This document shows, piece by piece, positions 50,011-62,153 of a stretch of 64,000 nt of DNA. The stretch lies in assembly GCF_051401765.1 (NCBI RefSeq), contig NC_135071.1, forward strand, positions 13,866,961 through 13,930,960. Reading direction: 5' to 3'. Under the pieces are notes generated by a model. That model was given only the letters and a program-made list of their open reading frames with translations, was not told the origin of the DNA and did no database searches. The position numbers and the translations under genes are program-made. The stretch is from Calliopsis andreniformis (lineage: Eukaryota; Arthropoda; Insecta; Hymenoptera; Andrenidae). Within the stretch, counting starts at the first letter, position 1; every line of letters begins with the position of its first letter.

Positions 50011-51680
50011 AGCGAAACGTAGTTGGCAGTAATGCACTGATGTTATTGTGTTTACTAATGCAATGTTTGTATAACTGAAACTAAGATGTTAGAGAGGGTA
50101 TTCCATAAAACTGTTTTTTAAGTTTGAATTTGAGGTTATATTTCAGTGTAAAAATCTGTATTGAACATCCTGTATTGTGTAATTTAAATACGGAGTGCAA
50201 AAGCGATTGAGAGAGTTTGTGTGTGCTTTGTTAATGGAAAAAAAGGGAATTTTGTTAATAATTTAAAAAATGTCAATTTTTAATGGAATATATTAATAGT
50301 TTTAGGGAATTAAAGGGAAGTGGATAGGTTTTTACAAAATGGTGAGAAATCTGAGTCGAAATCAAAGGAAAATTATTACTACGAGCAAACAAAAACTGAA
50401 GGGTAAAATAAAGCTCGGTTTGATGTGTGGATATATAAGGATAAACCTATAGGGACAAAAAATTAGTTTTTTTTTTAATAAATGGTCGACCACCGACGTT
50501 GGGTCATTTGGGTTGAAGGGACATCACAGTGGCCCCAATTTTTTCATATTAGTACGAACTTATATTCCAATAATCCCTCGTTAATTGAATACTGGCTAAG
50601 TTCGTCCTTGTTTAATTAACAAGGGGCTTGTCTGCAGCAGGGGCGATTCTTGATAACATCAAATTGACTAATCGAAAACATGCAATGCGTGAACCATACA
50701 TGGCCAGATGCACAAGAGATAACATCGATCATCCAAAATTAGCAATAACCAACGCAGACGTATTTACTACAATAAGTGTTAGTAATGTGAGCAAGAGTTG
50801 CATTCACAACCATTTAATACTTATCAGGATAGCAAATCAGAGTAAGAGTAAAATTAAGCGTAATTACTGATGACTCGAAACTGATACATATAAATAATAG
50901 AAATTAGGAAGATTCGAAAAACATCATTGAATGCTTATCTGAATGGTCGATAATCTTTTAGTAAATACATTTTTACTAATAATTTACTTATTTGATTTTT
51001 ATTATTGTACTGCACTGTCTTCAAGAATATTCGATAAATGAAGAAGAATAAAATTAAATGTCATTGTAAAATTAATGCTGTTCTATAAAGATCTTTCGAC
51101 GAAAAAACAATGAAAATCGTCTGAAGTGAGATATAAAGTAATCCATCTTCTCATTACAACTGCAAAGTATTTAAATTTTCATAATTTTATTTCATTGACC
51201 AAAATCTTTTTAACCAAGAGTGCCCTATGCATACCTAACCTAAATTCAGCTATTCTGGAACCATATACCCTTCACTAAAAGACTGATCTGCCGGCTGTTG
51301 TTGAGCTCTCTGGATTTTGCCGAAATTAGCCCTATTAATCAAATCAATGATGAGCCGACCAAAAGAATCTTGGGAAGCTAAAGTTTTTGACATGGTCGCC
51401 AGACCGTGAAAACTCCCCTCCTCTCTGGAAAATCAAATCGATAAATAGAGTTACCTAACCCAGATCTAGCCCAATTGTGAAAACAGGAAGATACTGATTT
51501 TTCCATATTATGCCTACTATATATTAAACTGACATTTATTATAAATTGCAGGTTAAGGTATGACGAAACATACAATACTACTTTATCCATATCGAAACAA
51601 TGCCTAATGATGAATGAGCTCCTAAAACGGAGCACAAGTCAAAATTAAAATTGCTTTTTATATCCATTTAAAAATTGTGA
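50011..51680. other. AT-rich non-coding stretch
   Basis: AT-rich with several poly-T/poly-A runs. Around 50090-50170 an AGGGTATTCC word and a GAACATCCTGTATT word face each other like weak transposon ends. CCTAACCTAA is at 51234-51243. No gene recognised. Confidence 0.4.
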
Positions 51681-52030
51681 AACCATCGATCCCGATCAAC
51701 CGAAAGCGCTGCAGCATAAAAATCGTTGGTAATTGCGTGTAAGAGGCGCTTTATCGTCGATATGGACGCGAAGCGTTCATGTACAACAAAACGACAGAGC
51801 GTTTTATTATCCGCTCACACAGTGCGCGTATACGAGTTATTAAATTCATTATTCCGACAGATGTACAGGCATCCATACCCCCAGTCACGCGTGCGCGCGT
51901 GTTGGCTTATTATATCGCGCGCGCAATTCGCTCCAAAATAAGTATCTACGTGATACCGCGGCACCTACTGTCGATGTGCAGTAACACAGACCCTAAACCT
52001 GCGCATGCGCGTAATGGGAGTTCCCCTAAC
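51681..52030. promoter_or_regulatory. CpG-rich block with Z-DNA-type runs and an NRF-1/Ewg site
   Basis: Alternating purine-pyrimidine runs CACGCGTGCGCGCGTG (51886-51901) and CGCGCGCGC (51916-51924) lie 15 bp apart and can adopt Z-DNA. GCGCATGCGC, the NRF-1/Erect wing type, is at 52001-52010. Overlapping plus frames (51726-52054) are unrecognised. A promoter role is inferred from the sites alone. Confidence 0.4.
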
Positions 52031-53860
52031 TGCAATTATTCCATGTTCACTTAACCACAATTCAGGATTAGTTATTTTGAATTAATAATCGTGTTCCAGA
52101 TGGGTCACAATGGAACATCGAGGAAGCTGAAAGTGAAGCTGCAAAGGGAAAGCTAGAAATTTGCGCAACTATCCAAGCGAGTGGCTTTTTTAAACAAAAT
52201 TTTGTATAATATTTGGATGAAGTGGAACTCAGGGGTCGCTGCTGTGAACATCATATAAATATGAATAGGGTGATTAATAGGAAACGATTATATATGATTA
52301 TAAGGAAATATTATTATTCAAAGTATTGTTCACGTTCCCCTAAAATCAGGCTAGCATATTTCCCCTCGAGAAGGTAAAAAAAATTCCAATCCTGCATAAA
52401 AATTTGACTACGAGAGGAAGCGATTTCACTTTCATCGGTTTTAAATTTTTTCACGTCCCCGTCTCCCCTAATTGCCAGATTTTCATCGAACGAGCACGAT
52501 CATAAAATGCACCGTACGTCGAAATTGCGGGACGCCCGGGAGCACTGACAGGAAAAAACTACAGCATTTCGAAAGACGTTGACGAATCGATCGGAACGCA
52601 ATCGAGGATATGGGTCGTGAAAGCACGTTCGAAAAATTGGGCCACCTTCCGAGGAATTCGGTAATAACTCCTGCTGACCAAAAACATTCGAAGCCGTATG
52701 ACGCCATTAAAGTGACGTCATTCAATCTAGACCCATTAGGAAATGACTGCGAGATACTTGTCGGTTTTATTTCACCGTGCTCAGAGAAATTTCAGGGCTC
52801 GAGCGATTTGCGCGCCGTTTCTGCGACAGATATTTCGATGAGGACTTTTAATAGGTATAACTCTGAGCCTCAGCTGAGGGTATACATATAATTTCTCGTC
52901 GCTGATATTTTATAAAAAATACTTGAGTGCAATTTTAATTCAGTTATAACTCTCAGGTTTTAAACTCAGAGGAACCGTAAATTTATAATTGTAGTTAAAT
53001 ACAGTTGGTTTAATTATATTTAAATTCATTTAAATTCAGTGCTACATTCGAAGACCATCAATTCTTGAAACCTATCCTCATTTTTTAGGATAATTCTCAA
53101 TCCTTTATTTAACGATATTTTTTGCATCGAACGTTATTTCGTATTCGCTTAAGATTCTAGCTTATAACCTACAACCTAACCTCTAGAATTTCGTTCTAAC
53201 CTAACCTGAGTTCATTACACACTACTTCAATCACAATGGATAAAATCCTGTACCTCTTTCAATCTCCGTCGGATCGGATCCCTCGAACCCGAAGGATTGA
53301 TTAATTTCAACAAACCTCGGTTAGTTTTTTCACCAGCCTCAAGGCGCAGATGCAAAAAGAAGACAAGGGAGTTCGAGGTAACCCCAAAAACTTCGATAAA
53401 CTGCGCCAATCTGCTCAAACATTTTCACGCCAGTTTTTATCTCGTTGGTTCTCATAAAAATCGCATAAATTCCAGCGACAGCGAACCGTTATCTCGTCAG
53501 AGACGCGGAAGATATTACGAAAGTTCCAGGCAGACATTAGAGCAGCCTGTAACGGAGATAGGAAGATCCGTTTGGTGAAAAAATCCCTGATGATTGGAGG
53601 TATTCTGTTTCTGACCTGTCGTCCTGATCCTAGCTGGTTCCAGCGTTATCGTCGTACGTTCGTCTTTCTGAACGCTCGAAATCCCCATGGATAGGGGTGG
53701 GAGGAGAGAGAGGATGAGGGTGGGCTCTACGTCCAAAGGGTTTGGTTCGCTGGTGTACCGATACAAATCCGGGCGAAAACAAATTCGCATACGTTCGATG
53801 GAATCAGACCCATATCGTGACTGTTAATCCATCAAGACAACTTAGGTTCGACAGCTGGGA
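52031..53860. other. Non-coding stretch, no gene recognised
   Basis: Mixed DNA. CCTAACC-type motifs cluster at 53170-53212. Overlapping frames at 53227-53790 are unrecognised. Confidence 0.4.
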
Positions 53861-54167
53861 TACCAATCTTACCACTGTCGCCTAAGGCTATAACTGACCC
53901 CACGATGGAGGGACCAATATAGTATCCAGAATATCCGCGACATGATTAGAGGATTTAGTGCCCCTTATTATACTTTGGACCCTAGCGACAGCGATCTATA
54001 CGTCAGGCATTTCGGTAACCTTGCTACTGTTGCCTGAGGCTATAACTGACCCCACAAGGAACTAATATACCATACACGGAGCCTGAGACAGAATTACGGG
54101 ACCCATTACTTACACTTTGGGACCCAGACTATAGCAGTCTATAGATCAGACATTCCATAGACCCCTA
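53861..54167 (+). repeat. Tandem duplication, unit about 150 bp
   Basis: Copy 1 (53861-54014) and copy 2 (54015-54167) share the order of landmarks: CTRTYGCCTRAGGCTATAAC, then CTGACCCCAC, an ACCATA/GTATCC-type middle, then ACTTTGG, ACCC, TCTATA and CAGRCATTYC. The exact word GGCTATAACTGACCCCAC recurs 152 bp apart. Small indels separate the copies, so the duplication is old. No frame stays open across both copies. Confidence 0.75.
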
Positions 54168-56370
54168 GGACATGTCTCTTCCTAGACGTCCTCCATTACA
54201 AGGAGATGGTTCTTACGTCCACGACACACTGTAATGAATTAAGTCGTAGGAACACGTTCAGTGGCTTGTAGCACCAGAGATGTTTCACGACGCAACAGAT
54301 GAATGTGTCCCTCTACAACTGGTGGAGCAGAAACAGGGGCTAGAGTCACAAGTAGGGTTTGGTGGCTTTAATACTGGTGCAGATGGTTATGCAAATAATT
54401 GTTCCCTCGCGTAAGAATATAGTGATAGGTCAGATCTGGTTTAGGTTCATCCTCACTTGTCGAGAGATGCTTCCTACGTAATATGAAAATTAACGGTGTC
54501 TTTGGTGGAATTACGCCCATCCATCTCTTTCAAAGTTAATTATCCGTTTAATCGAAAGCACCCCCGTTCTGCCACGGAACCTTTCGCCACTTGGAACAAT
54601 CCCCTCTAACTTAACCCTAGGCGTCTTCCGCGATTCCCCCTTTTCTGTTTATAGAATGGAAGAGGACTAAGGGAGCTTCGGTCGATTCAGATTTGAGTGG
54701 ACTTTGGGAAGCAAATGAAAGTGGAACCGTTTAACCGCAACCACTCTGTATCCTGTATTTATGAGACTGACTTCACCGCAGAAGCGTAAACAGGGCTCCA
54801 TGAAACTAGTTTTACACTCAGAATACCTGGACAGCGTTACCCCTCCTCCTTGGTTTACCAGATGACACATCTGGGTCAAGACCTCTCGAGATCATTAAGT
54901 GCAAACGTTTTGCTAGTTTTCTCAAAATCTGTCACCAGGGAATTAACCAATTCGGGAAACTGGGATTTGGTAATCCAGGAAATGGTTAAGCCTGGGTCAG
55001 ACCTTGGCCATAAAAAATGGACACCAATCAGTTAAAAACTAATGAGCAACGATCAGAACTGTCCACTGTAAGCCTAGAGGAGAGAACTAAAAGTTACAGC
55101 GAACCCTCGTCAGCAGAGTCCCCTCAAAGATCGATAACCCAAGTCAAGAGGAAGGAAGTCCTTGCCGATGTTATACGACCTGAACGAAATCAGTAGAAAA
55201 TTTTCCGCAAAGACTGCGCGATCCCCTCCCTCCTGGCAATTTCCGTCAGAGGCCGTCGAAGAAGATCGTAAACTTTTTCATAAGTTTAATCGAGTTGCTC
55301 GATCGATCTTATCCATCCGTTTCGACGGCGCGTGATTAAACAACAAAACGCCACCAAAAGTAGAACTTCAGCTTTCAGGATTAGTGGCTAATGCTTCACG
55401 GGCAATGAGCCGACTCGCCCCTGGGCAGAAGCTGCACGCTTAACTGGTTAGCTGGAAAAATGAGTTTCGGTCATCCCATGGAGAAACAGCGCGATCCTCT
55501 GCCAAATATGCTGCCACGGTTAAACCTCGTAGGAGCAGAGCGAAAGCCATCGGTAGCTTTTTATGTAGCCTTTAGAAACACCTACTGAGCGTTTGATTTG
55601 TTGACCAAAATGTCTAGATACAGGAAGCTAGTTAGTTTGTACAATGTTCAGAAGCAAGATACCCACAAGACACTTGCTCCTATAGCCGCGTTAGTCTTAT
55701 TTCCTAGAGCAACTTCCGCGCTGGTCCACTTTGGTCAGGGTTAGGTCTGGGTTAGGAGGACGAGGTTTTCATGAGCAAGCTGGTGGCCTATCTCACCTCT
55801 GCGTAATGCTCTCTTGGGTCTACTCACTGGTCCACCTGTGATAAAACGAGCACGAGATAGGCGGTACAAAGAAAGGTGACCTCGCTTGTCTCTGCAGCAC
55901 ACTTAAGTTGACTTTCCTTTAAGAGCGGAACAGTCAGGTTGAGAGAAAGAAGATGAGTGGTAGAGAAGTCATTCTAAGCCGCAGTATCCAATAAGAGCAG
56001 GAATAGGATAGAAGTCCTTTGAGACGTCACATGCAGAAGAGGTAACGAGACTTCCGTGGCTTCCAAGTTCTGAGCTATCACTTCTGATCAAAGTAGAATT
56101 GTTAAAATATGACGTGGAACAAAGAGATCAACGCGGTCCTTGGCAAGAGTCAAGAGAACCTACTCAACACCCAGGAACAAGTGTCCTCTATGAACCTTGT
56201 CCCTAAGTTCTTAACATAAGTTGACGCATCATGATATCATATATCCTCAACTGGTCATCACTGACGTATCACAAAGATTTTCAAGAAATAGCAATTATTC
56301 ACCGCTTTTGTTGCACTCTTACAAACATAGCCTGCTGATTAAACATGCTATACATGGAAACAACATAACG
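54168..56370. other. Non-coding stretch, no gene recognised
   Basis: Frequent CTGGGTCA, GGTCTGGGTTAGG and related words (for example 54868, 54990, 55740) recall those at 27090-27250, possibly a very degenerate dispersed repeat. No coding frame was recognised. Confidence 0.4.
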
Positions 56371-56593
56371 TGTACGACTGGTAAGTAAACAGACGGAAAT
56401 AATGTGAGTTTAATTGGTTGTAGCAAGATAATTCAGCCTGCTCCAACACAATCATAGAGTCAAGCTATTTTAATTAGTAGTCGAATCAATCACATCTAGT
56501 AACCACTGTGTGACGCCACGTATCAAAGGTGGGGCCAGGTAGAGCAACCTTTTGCCCCTCTGCCGTTCGGATTGTCAACTTACCAGTCGTACA
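56371..56593. mobile_element. Possible MITE bounded by a 16-bp perfect inverted repeat
   Basis: TGTACGACTGGTAAGT at 56371-56386 is exactly inverted at 56578-56593. A 16-bp match this close by chance is unlikely in 64 kb (roughly 0.3% by simple arithmetic). Similarity fades just inside the ends and no target duplication is obvious, so a transposon origin is only one reading. Each arm also reads as CTG followed by GTAAGT, a splice-donor-like word, on opposite strands. The 190-bp interior has no gene. Confidence 0.45.
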
Positions 56594-57819
56594 TAGTGCT
56601 TGAAGGTACATGTCTATTATCCAGCCACGCATGCTGACGCCCCAGCTACTCAGTACGTGCTCATTGGCTAATCAGGTATCGAAGGGAGATCCACGCTGGC
56701 AACGATGTACTTAGCATGCTTGCAGACGTAAAGTGGGTGGCATGTTACTCAGAAGCGTTAACAGCTGTAAGAGTGACTCTCCTCGTCTACATCATGGCTC
56801 GTCTGCGAATGTATACACGTGTAACTTTGTGCCAAACGCGTGGAGGGAAAGTCAAGGGTCTGGCCCTTTGTAGGCGTCAAATCTCGCTGGAAGACACATT
56901 TGTGTCTCACGTTGCTATTAATTCCCTTTGCGTGGATTGCTATCTAAATCTCAGGCCTATAGTTTCAGGAATACCCAACAAGCTAGAGTGACACAAAGCT
57001 GAATATTGCTAACTAGCAAGACCTCTCGATTGGCTTGGAACTGTCTAGCACAGTAGTTAGCTTGACATAGGGTACCTAGATTCTATCAATCCCAGGTGTC
57101 TTTATGTAACAAATAGATGAAAAAGACACCTGGAGGAAACGAAATGATTGCACAGTGACTGACTCCACTGCTAATGTACCATAGGACCTACCAATCAAAG
57201 ATGTTTTCTGCTTACAAAAATATAAGGAAACAGACCCGCAGGGAGTAATCGTATCGAAAGAAACGCCGTGTAATAAGCTGCATCTGAAAATGCACTCGCT
57301 TGTTGTGAAAATAAACTGAAGCCCCAGTCAACATAACCAAGGGTAGCGTTCACTGCTGAAAGAGTTGTTTTAGCATTCTGCATCTGAGTTGACAAAAATA
57401 ACAAGCGTTTCTTGGTCTGCCCAAGAAGCAAACATCCAGAAGGGAATAAATTAATTAATAATCCTGCCAGCTACACGTACCTCCATGGACACCAACTCTA
57501 GAAAAACAGGTAAGTCACCAAAGAGAATCCTGCTAAAGAACCTTAAACACAGCACTTCAGCGAGCTTGCTTCCTGCTGACACTAATTTAATCTACATGGA
57601 AATAAAAATAGCTGGGTGAGGTTTCAACTAATTCGGGTATTCAACATTAATGCAAGAACTTTATGAGCTGTTAAGGAAGATTAAAGCGTGGTCGCGAGAA
57701 GTTGGAACATGGGTGCCTCCATATTCATAAGATGCGTGCTCCTCTGCCTAGAGTCTGGCTTCTCGATTTCATTAAATCTGAAAAGGGACACAGATGCGTG
57801 ACTGTGTTCGTCAAGCAAG
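56594..57819. other. Non-coding stretch with a possible first-exon signal
   Basis: An ATG in strong context at 57485 opens eight codons (MDTNSRKT) that end at a perfect donor, CAG followed by GTAAGT, at 57509/57510. I could not identify a matching acceptor or downstream exon, so this is recorded as an observation and not as a gene. The frame at 56716-56991 is unrecognised. Confidence 0.25.
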
Positions 57820-58130
57820 AATATTTCTCCGTCGTGCCTCGGATGTCGAAGTTTTCGATTTTTTTTTTTCTTCTTCGCGCGAATGCATTCTCCCGCGCGA
57901 AAAAGTTTGATTGGCACGATACCCGTGTAAGCAGAAAGCAAAACTTACCGCGAGAACTTATCCTATTAGGAGCATTCCTGGCACTCGAAGAAGCGGCCTA
58001 TCAAGCGCAATTTCGAGTGGGGTCACGGCTCGCGAAAGTTCAAAATCTCGATCTAACTTTATAAAGTTCGGCGCCAGCGTCGCGGCTGCTTGTGCCAGTA
58101 GCATCACGTTCGACGATTGCCAAGTCGAAC
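57820..58130. promoter_or_regulatory. CpG-rich block with paired E2F-like sites
   Basis: TTCGCGCGAA at 57874-57883 and CCCGCGCGAAAA at 57892-57903 both fit the E2F/Dp site (TTTSGCGCGAAA type), with CGCGCG cores 18 bp apart. A T-run of 12 precedes them. Overlapping open frames on both strands (57702-58225 plus, 57681-58191 minus) are unrecognised and reflect low stop density. E2F sites usually lie at promoters of S-phase genes, but no such gene is visible nearby. Confidence 0.4.
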
Positions 58131-58309
58131 GGAACTTGTCCCCTAATTTTACCCTCAAACATTCAAACCTGTCAGGACGATTTGCTTCCACTCACGGAGA
58201 TACTTTACTGCCGCTTACAACTTGATCACGCTATAGATTTGAGTGACAGTGATGGCATTCGATAATGATAATACGCGTTGGTACTCAGTTCTGAAATAGA
58301 TATTAAAAT

Positions 58310-58770
58310 TTCTGGCGAGCAGAGCTCTTAAATTTCGAAAGTTGTATATTTAAAAGTTTGGGGATTTGGATCTTTGGAAATTTCAGACTGTGAATATTGG
58401 GACTTTAAAAATTCCTGGAACAAAAGTTTTCACATTTGGTAATAGCGTAAAGTTTAGACACAAAAATTTTCGATTTTTCAAATTGAAACACATTTAGATA
58501 TTAAAACGCTCTAATATTTAGAATATTTTTAAGGTCCAAAAGGTTGAAACTTTAAAATATTCAAATATTCAAATTTCGAAATAATATTTTCAGTTCTGAA
58601 ATATCGAAAAATTCAAATTTTTAGATATATAACGCCTGAAATTTTGAAATATTGAAGTGTTTAAACAGTTAAATTTTGATAACTTGAAATTGCCAAATTT
58701 AAAAATTTTTAAATATAGTAGTTAAACAAATTTCAAATGCTCAACATTCCCAATTTTTAAATCGCGTTTC
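58310..58770. repeat. Degenerate AAATTT/TTGAAATAT-type low-complexity repeat
   Basis: Variants of TTTGAAATATT, AAATTTCGAAA and TTTAAAAATTT recur throughout with no fixed period, and CpG and GC are very low. It reads as a decayed simple repeat. Confidence 0.65.
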
Positions 58771-61746
58771 TTTTAGTTTCTGGATCCTTCCAAAACTGTA
58801 ATCGAACATTTACACATGGAGCAGGTTTCCCAGGGCTGATTCAGTCTATCAAAAACTGCATTTCGAGATATTCTCGTCTTGCTTCATTTGCCACGCATTA
58901 GCCCTTTACCACCTAGACGAAGCAGCTACTAACAAGCTTAACGAGAACATCGCGTGCATGCAAACAACATTAGCGACAGTTGACTGGCGTCAGGAACGAT
59001 CACTATTGACGGATCTATAGATCCTCCTGGTTACAGGGAGACAGCCATAATATCCGTCTTGCAACGAATACCATGTGGGGAGTCTGTTTTAGAGTGACAC
59101 GCGTGAAGGGAATTACGACAAGGTGATATTAGATAACTTGCAGTAAACCGTTTCCCGAATTCAGATATAATGAAAATCACTCAGTATCTATAATACGCGA
59201 TTGGCGAGACGACGAACTTCGACAAGCGTATCGGAACAGCTCCCTGACGCATTTGCTACCTAATCGACGTGGATCCATCCTGTGACACAAACTGCGTTAA
59301 TATCCCGATAGGGGATACACGTGGCCCTAGGGAATTAGCGAGGCAGGGAAGTTACGAGACAGCGATTCCCTGAGCTCATCTCAGGGATATTCCATCCGAG
59401 GTTATCTTTTTCCACATTTTGCGCAGCTCTCGTTACTGAAACATGAAAATAAGGACTGCGTCACGCTGACAACAGTTCACGGCACTGTATAAGAAGAACT
59501 GGAATGGAAGCCATTAGGTTGACCTGGAGTGACGATTAAACTTGTTTAAGTCTGGCTCCTGGAGTCAGAAAAGAGTAGAGTCCCTCGAGACTTGCGCTCA
59601 GTTAAAGCTGATTCAGAATGGAGAATACGAATGCTCGAATACGTGGTTAACATTCAAAACGCTGGAGATTGGAGAGTTAAAGTTTTCTAAACTGTAGCCA
59701 ACTATTATCGTTTCAAGAGGAAGCGGTGGAAAGGGTAGTTACGAGAAGGCTGGATCGTGACTTACTTCTCAACGTCACCAGACCGCACATATGTGCGGTT
59801 CAAATATACAAAACCTTCACTTTCCTTTTTCTTGTGTCACCAGTCACTGACTTCGATACACAACTCCTGTTTGCTTATTCAGCTTCAGCGATCTTCTGCG
59901 CATACAAGGCTCTTGGAAATACAGCGACAGTGTTTAAAATAGAATCAAATCTGACGACAGAGAGATCTAAAATAACTAACTCAGACCTAATATCAACTGA
60001 GATCCTATTTTGCACAGAATATCTTTTTCCAACTTGGGCTCTGCTTCCTCCGTGCTTGTTGGGAAGATAGCTTTAGGGAAAAGCAGTTTTCTCCTCGAGA
60101 AGGGACGAGATTAGACTAGCCAAACCTGGAGATTCGTTAGAAAGTGTGAAGAGGAGCAAGATAAGAGACTACATAGCTGCTAGCACATGGACTGAAAAAG
60201 CTGGTTCAGAAGGACGAGAGAGCTACATCCTTGGATGGGTGGGACCACGGCTTAACTTAACCACCAACAGGTTCAACCTCTTCATGCGCTCCAAAGAAAA
60301 AAATATGCAAGGATCTTTAACGTCAGAGCTTCTACTACTGAACATCTGGCTTATATTCACACTAGACTAATTGTGCAGCCATCAGAACTATATTTACCTG
60401 ACGAAAGATAAGTCACCTAAGTGTAATTATCCCAGGTTTCTGATGTTGAATGAACCTGCTTGTTAAAAGAATAACCCGAATCCTTAGTTTCCTAGATTAT
60501 TAGCTCTATCAAACTAAATATATACATAAGCCTGAGTCTTTTGAGGCTTACACTTTGCAAGCCATATTCGCTGACAATATAAATACTTTTGCTAGCAAAT
60601 AGCAAATACTGAAAATTTAGACTACACTTTTTGCAAAGAGACTTTCCGCAAACTGGATTTCTAGAGTCCCAATTGATGGACATATAAAATGGGATGGAAG
60701 CATCAATTGTTGCAGTAAAAGACAACAACGAAGGGGTCTGCAGAAACGTTGCACCGACTCGTCAGAAGCGGAATGGATACGAGCACCGAATAGGGGGACA
60801 AAAGTTTAGCGCCGCTCGTTAAAGCATTAAAAGCACTTTTGTCTTCCGCGTGCGGCTAGAAAGCGTCCGTGATGGGCTCGAAAATTCCACTACCGGCAGC
60901 CTGACTTCTGGAGGTTCGAAAAGTCTACCTCCGCTGCCCCAGTTTTCCTAAGTGTTTCTACCTTTCCCAGCGGCAATCGCGACACCGAGCTTCATTTTCT
61001 ACTTTCGTTTCCGAAACAGTCGCGTAGGAAAGGTCTATCTGATTCTCGTGGACGACGCAAAAATTTTGCTGCCCTAACCTGTACGTGTCTCCCGAGGATA
61101 GAGCAAGTCGAGTAGGGTGATAGGATCCGTGGTCCCTAATTAACTTCAAGAAAATGCTGCCGAAGTCCCCTCACGTGCGGGTCAAGCTTGGTACATACCT
61201 GAAACAGAAAAATTGCGATTCTGCATTTCATTTGTGTGGTTAGGATAATATTCTAGGCTTATATACGAAATGTATGTGTGGGTCACCTAAGTGTCTACGT
61301 CATTTAGAGGTGTGAAGGTTTGGACAGAATTGGAGGCGGTGCCTCTGAAGGACTCTAAGTGACCCACACTTGTGAACGCCCCTGTAGTTATGCAGAGGTA
61401 TTTTTAAAGGAACACAAACATTATAGAATATTGAAAATATTTTGATAATTTTTTATTACTAAGGTTTTGCTATAGATAAGGTAAAAAATGTGAAGTATAA
61501 AAATTTTAGAGAAATTGGTTTTAGGAAGATCTGAGCCCTCGATGTCAATGAACTCTCAATATCGATCATAATTTCAATGAGGACGAATGGCTCTCCTGGA
61601 GGCCTCCAGGTAAGTACCAACATCGAATCCCGCAGAGTTCCGAGGAACTTGACCACCTCTGAACTACGTCCCAAGTGTCTATTGGCTTAAGTCTTCAAAG
61701 CATCACGAACAACTTCTCCCTTTTTCCTTGAAATTGAGGGCTACTA
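58771..61746. other. Non-coding stretch, no gene recognised
   Basis: CpG-richer at 58870-59400 and again near 60760-61100. Frames at 59726-60070 and 60146-60370 are unrecognised. A perfect 16-bp palindrome CCTGGAGGCCTCCAGG at 61595-61610 runs directly into a consensus donor (CAG followed by GTAAGT at 61609/61610), but every plus frame upstream back to the nearest acceptor-like AG has a stop. Confidence 0.4.
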
Positions 61747-62153
61747 ACAGCCCTAGGGACTTTTTTCTTCCCTTTGTCTAGTCCCTAGCATGGTTCAAAA
61801 AAGGGAACTATTTTTCCACTGGATCCTCAATTACAGAACATCAATAATAGCAGTGACAAAAAAGTGCACTAAATTAGTGAAAAAACTCAAAAGTATTACC
61901 CTGTTCCTCTCCCCAGCAAGATGTAAGATCTTAATGAAATTTTATTCCAACAAACAGCTCTAGAGACTTTTTCCTTCTCTTTGCCCAGTCCCAAGCATGG
62001 GTCAAGAAAAAGAACTATTTTCCCCTCGGGTCTCCAACAGGGATCATCAATAACAGCGGCGACAGAAAAGTACACCGAATTAGTCAGCAAACTCAAAAAT
62101 ATTACCCCGTTTCTCTTGCCAGCAAGATATCGATGAAATTTTATTCGAACAAA
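61747..62153 (+). repeat. Tandem duplication, unit 207 bp
   Basis: Copy 1 (61747-61953) and copy 2 (61954-62153) are clearly homologous along their whole length, about 80% identical by eye. Landmarks in both are ACAGC-CTAG, GACTTTTT, CTTTG, AGTCCC, AGCATGG, CATCAATAA, CTCAAAA, ATTACCC, CCAGCAAGAT and ATGAAATTTTATTC. Neither copy holds a long open plus frame. A minus frame at 61896-62198 covers copy 2 but is broken in copy 1. Confidence 0.85.

Noticed and set aside
50090..50175. Facing AGGGTATTCC and GAACATCCTGTATT words like a tiny element
   Set aside because: Only about 11 of 16 positions pair, too weak in AT-rich sequence.
61459..61674. Minus-strand frame containing LTWRPPGEP, reminiscent of a fibronectin type III strand
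   Set aside because: The following residues do not continue an FN3 fold and there is no splice support, so the resemblance is accidental.
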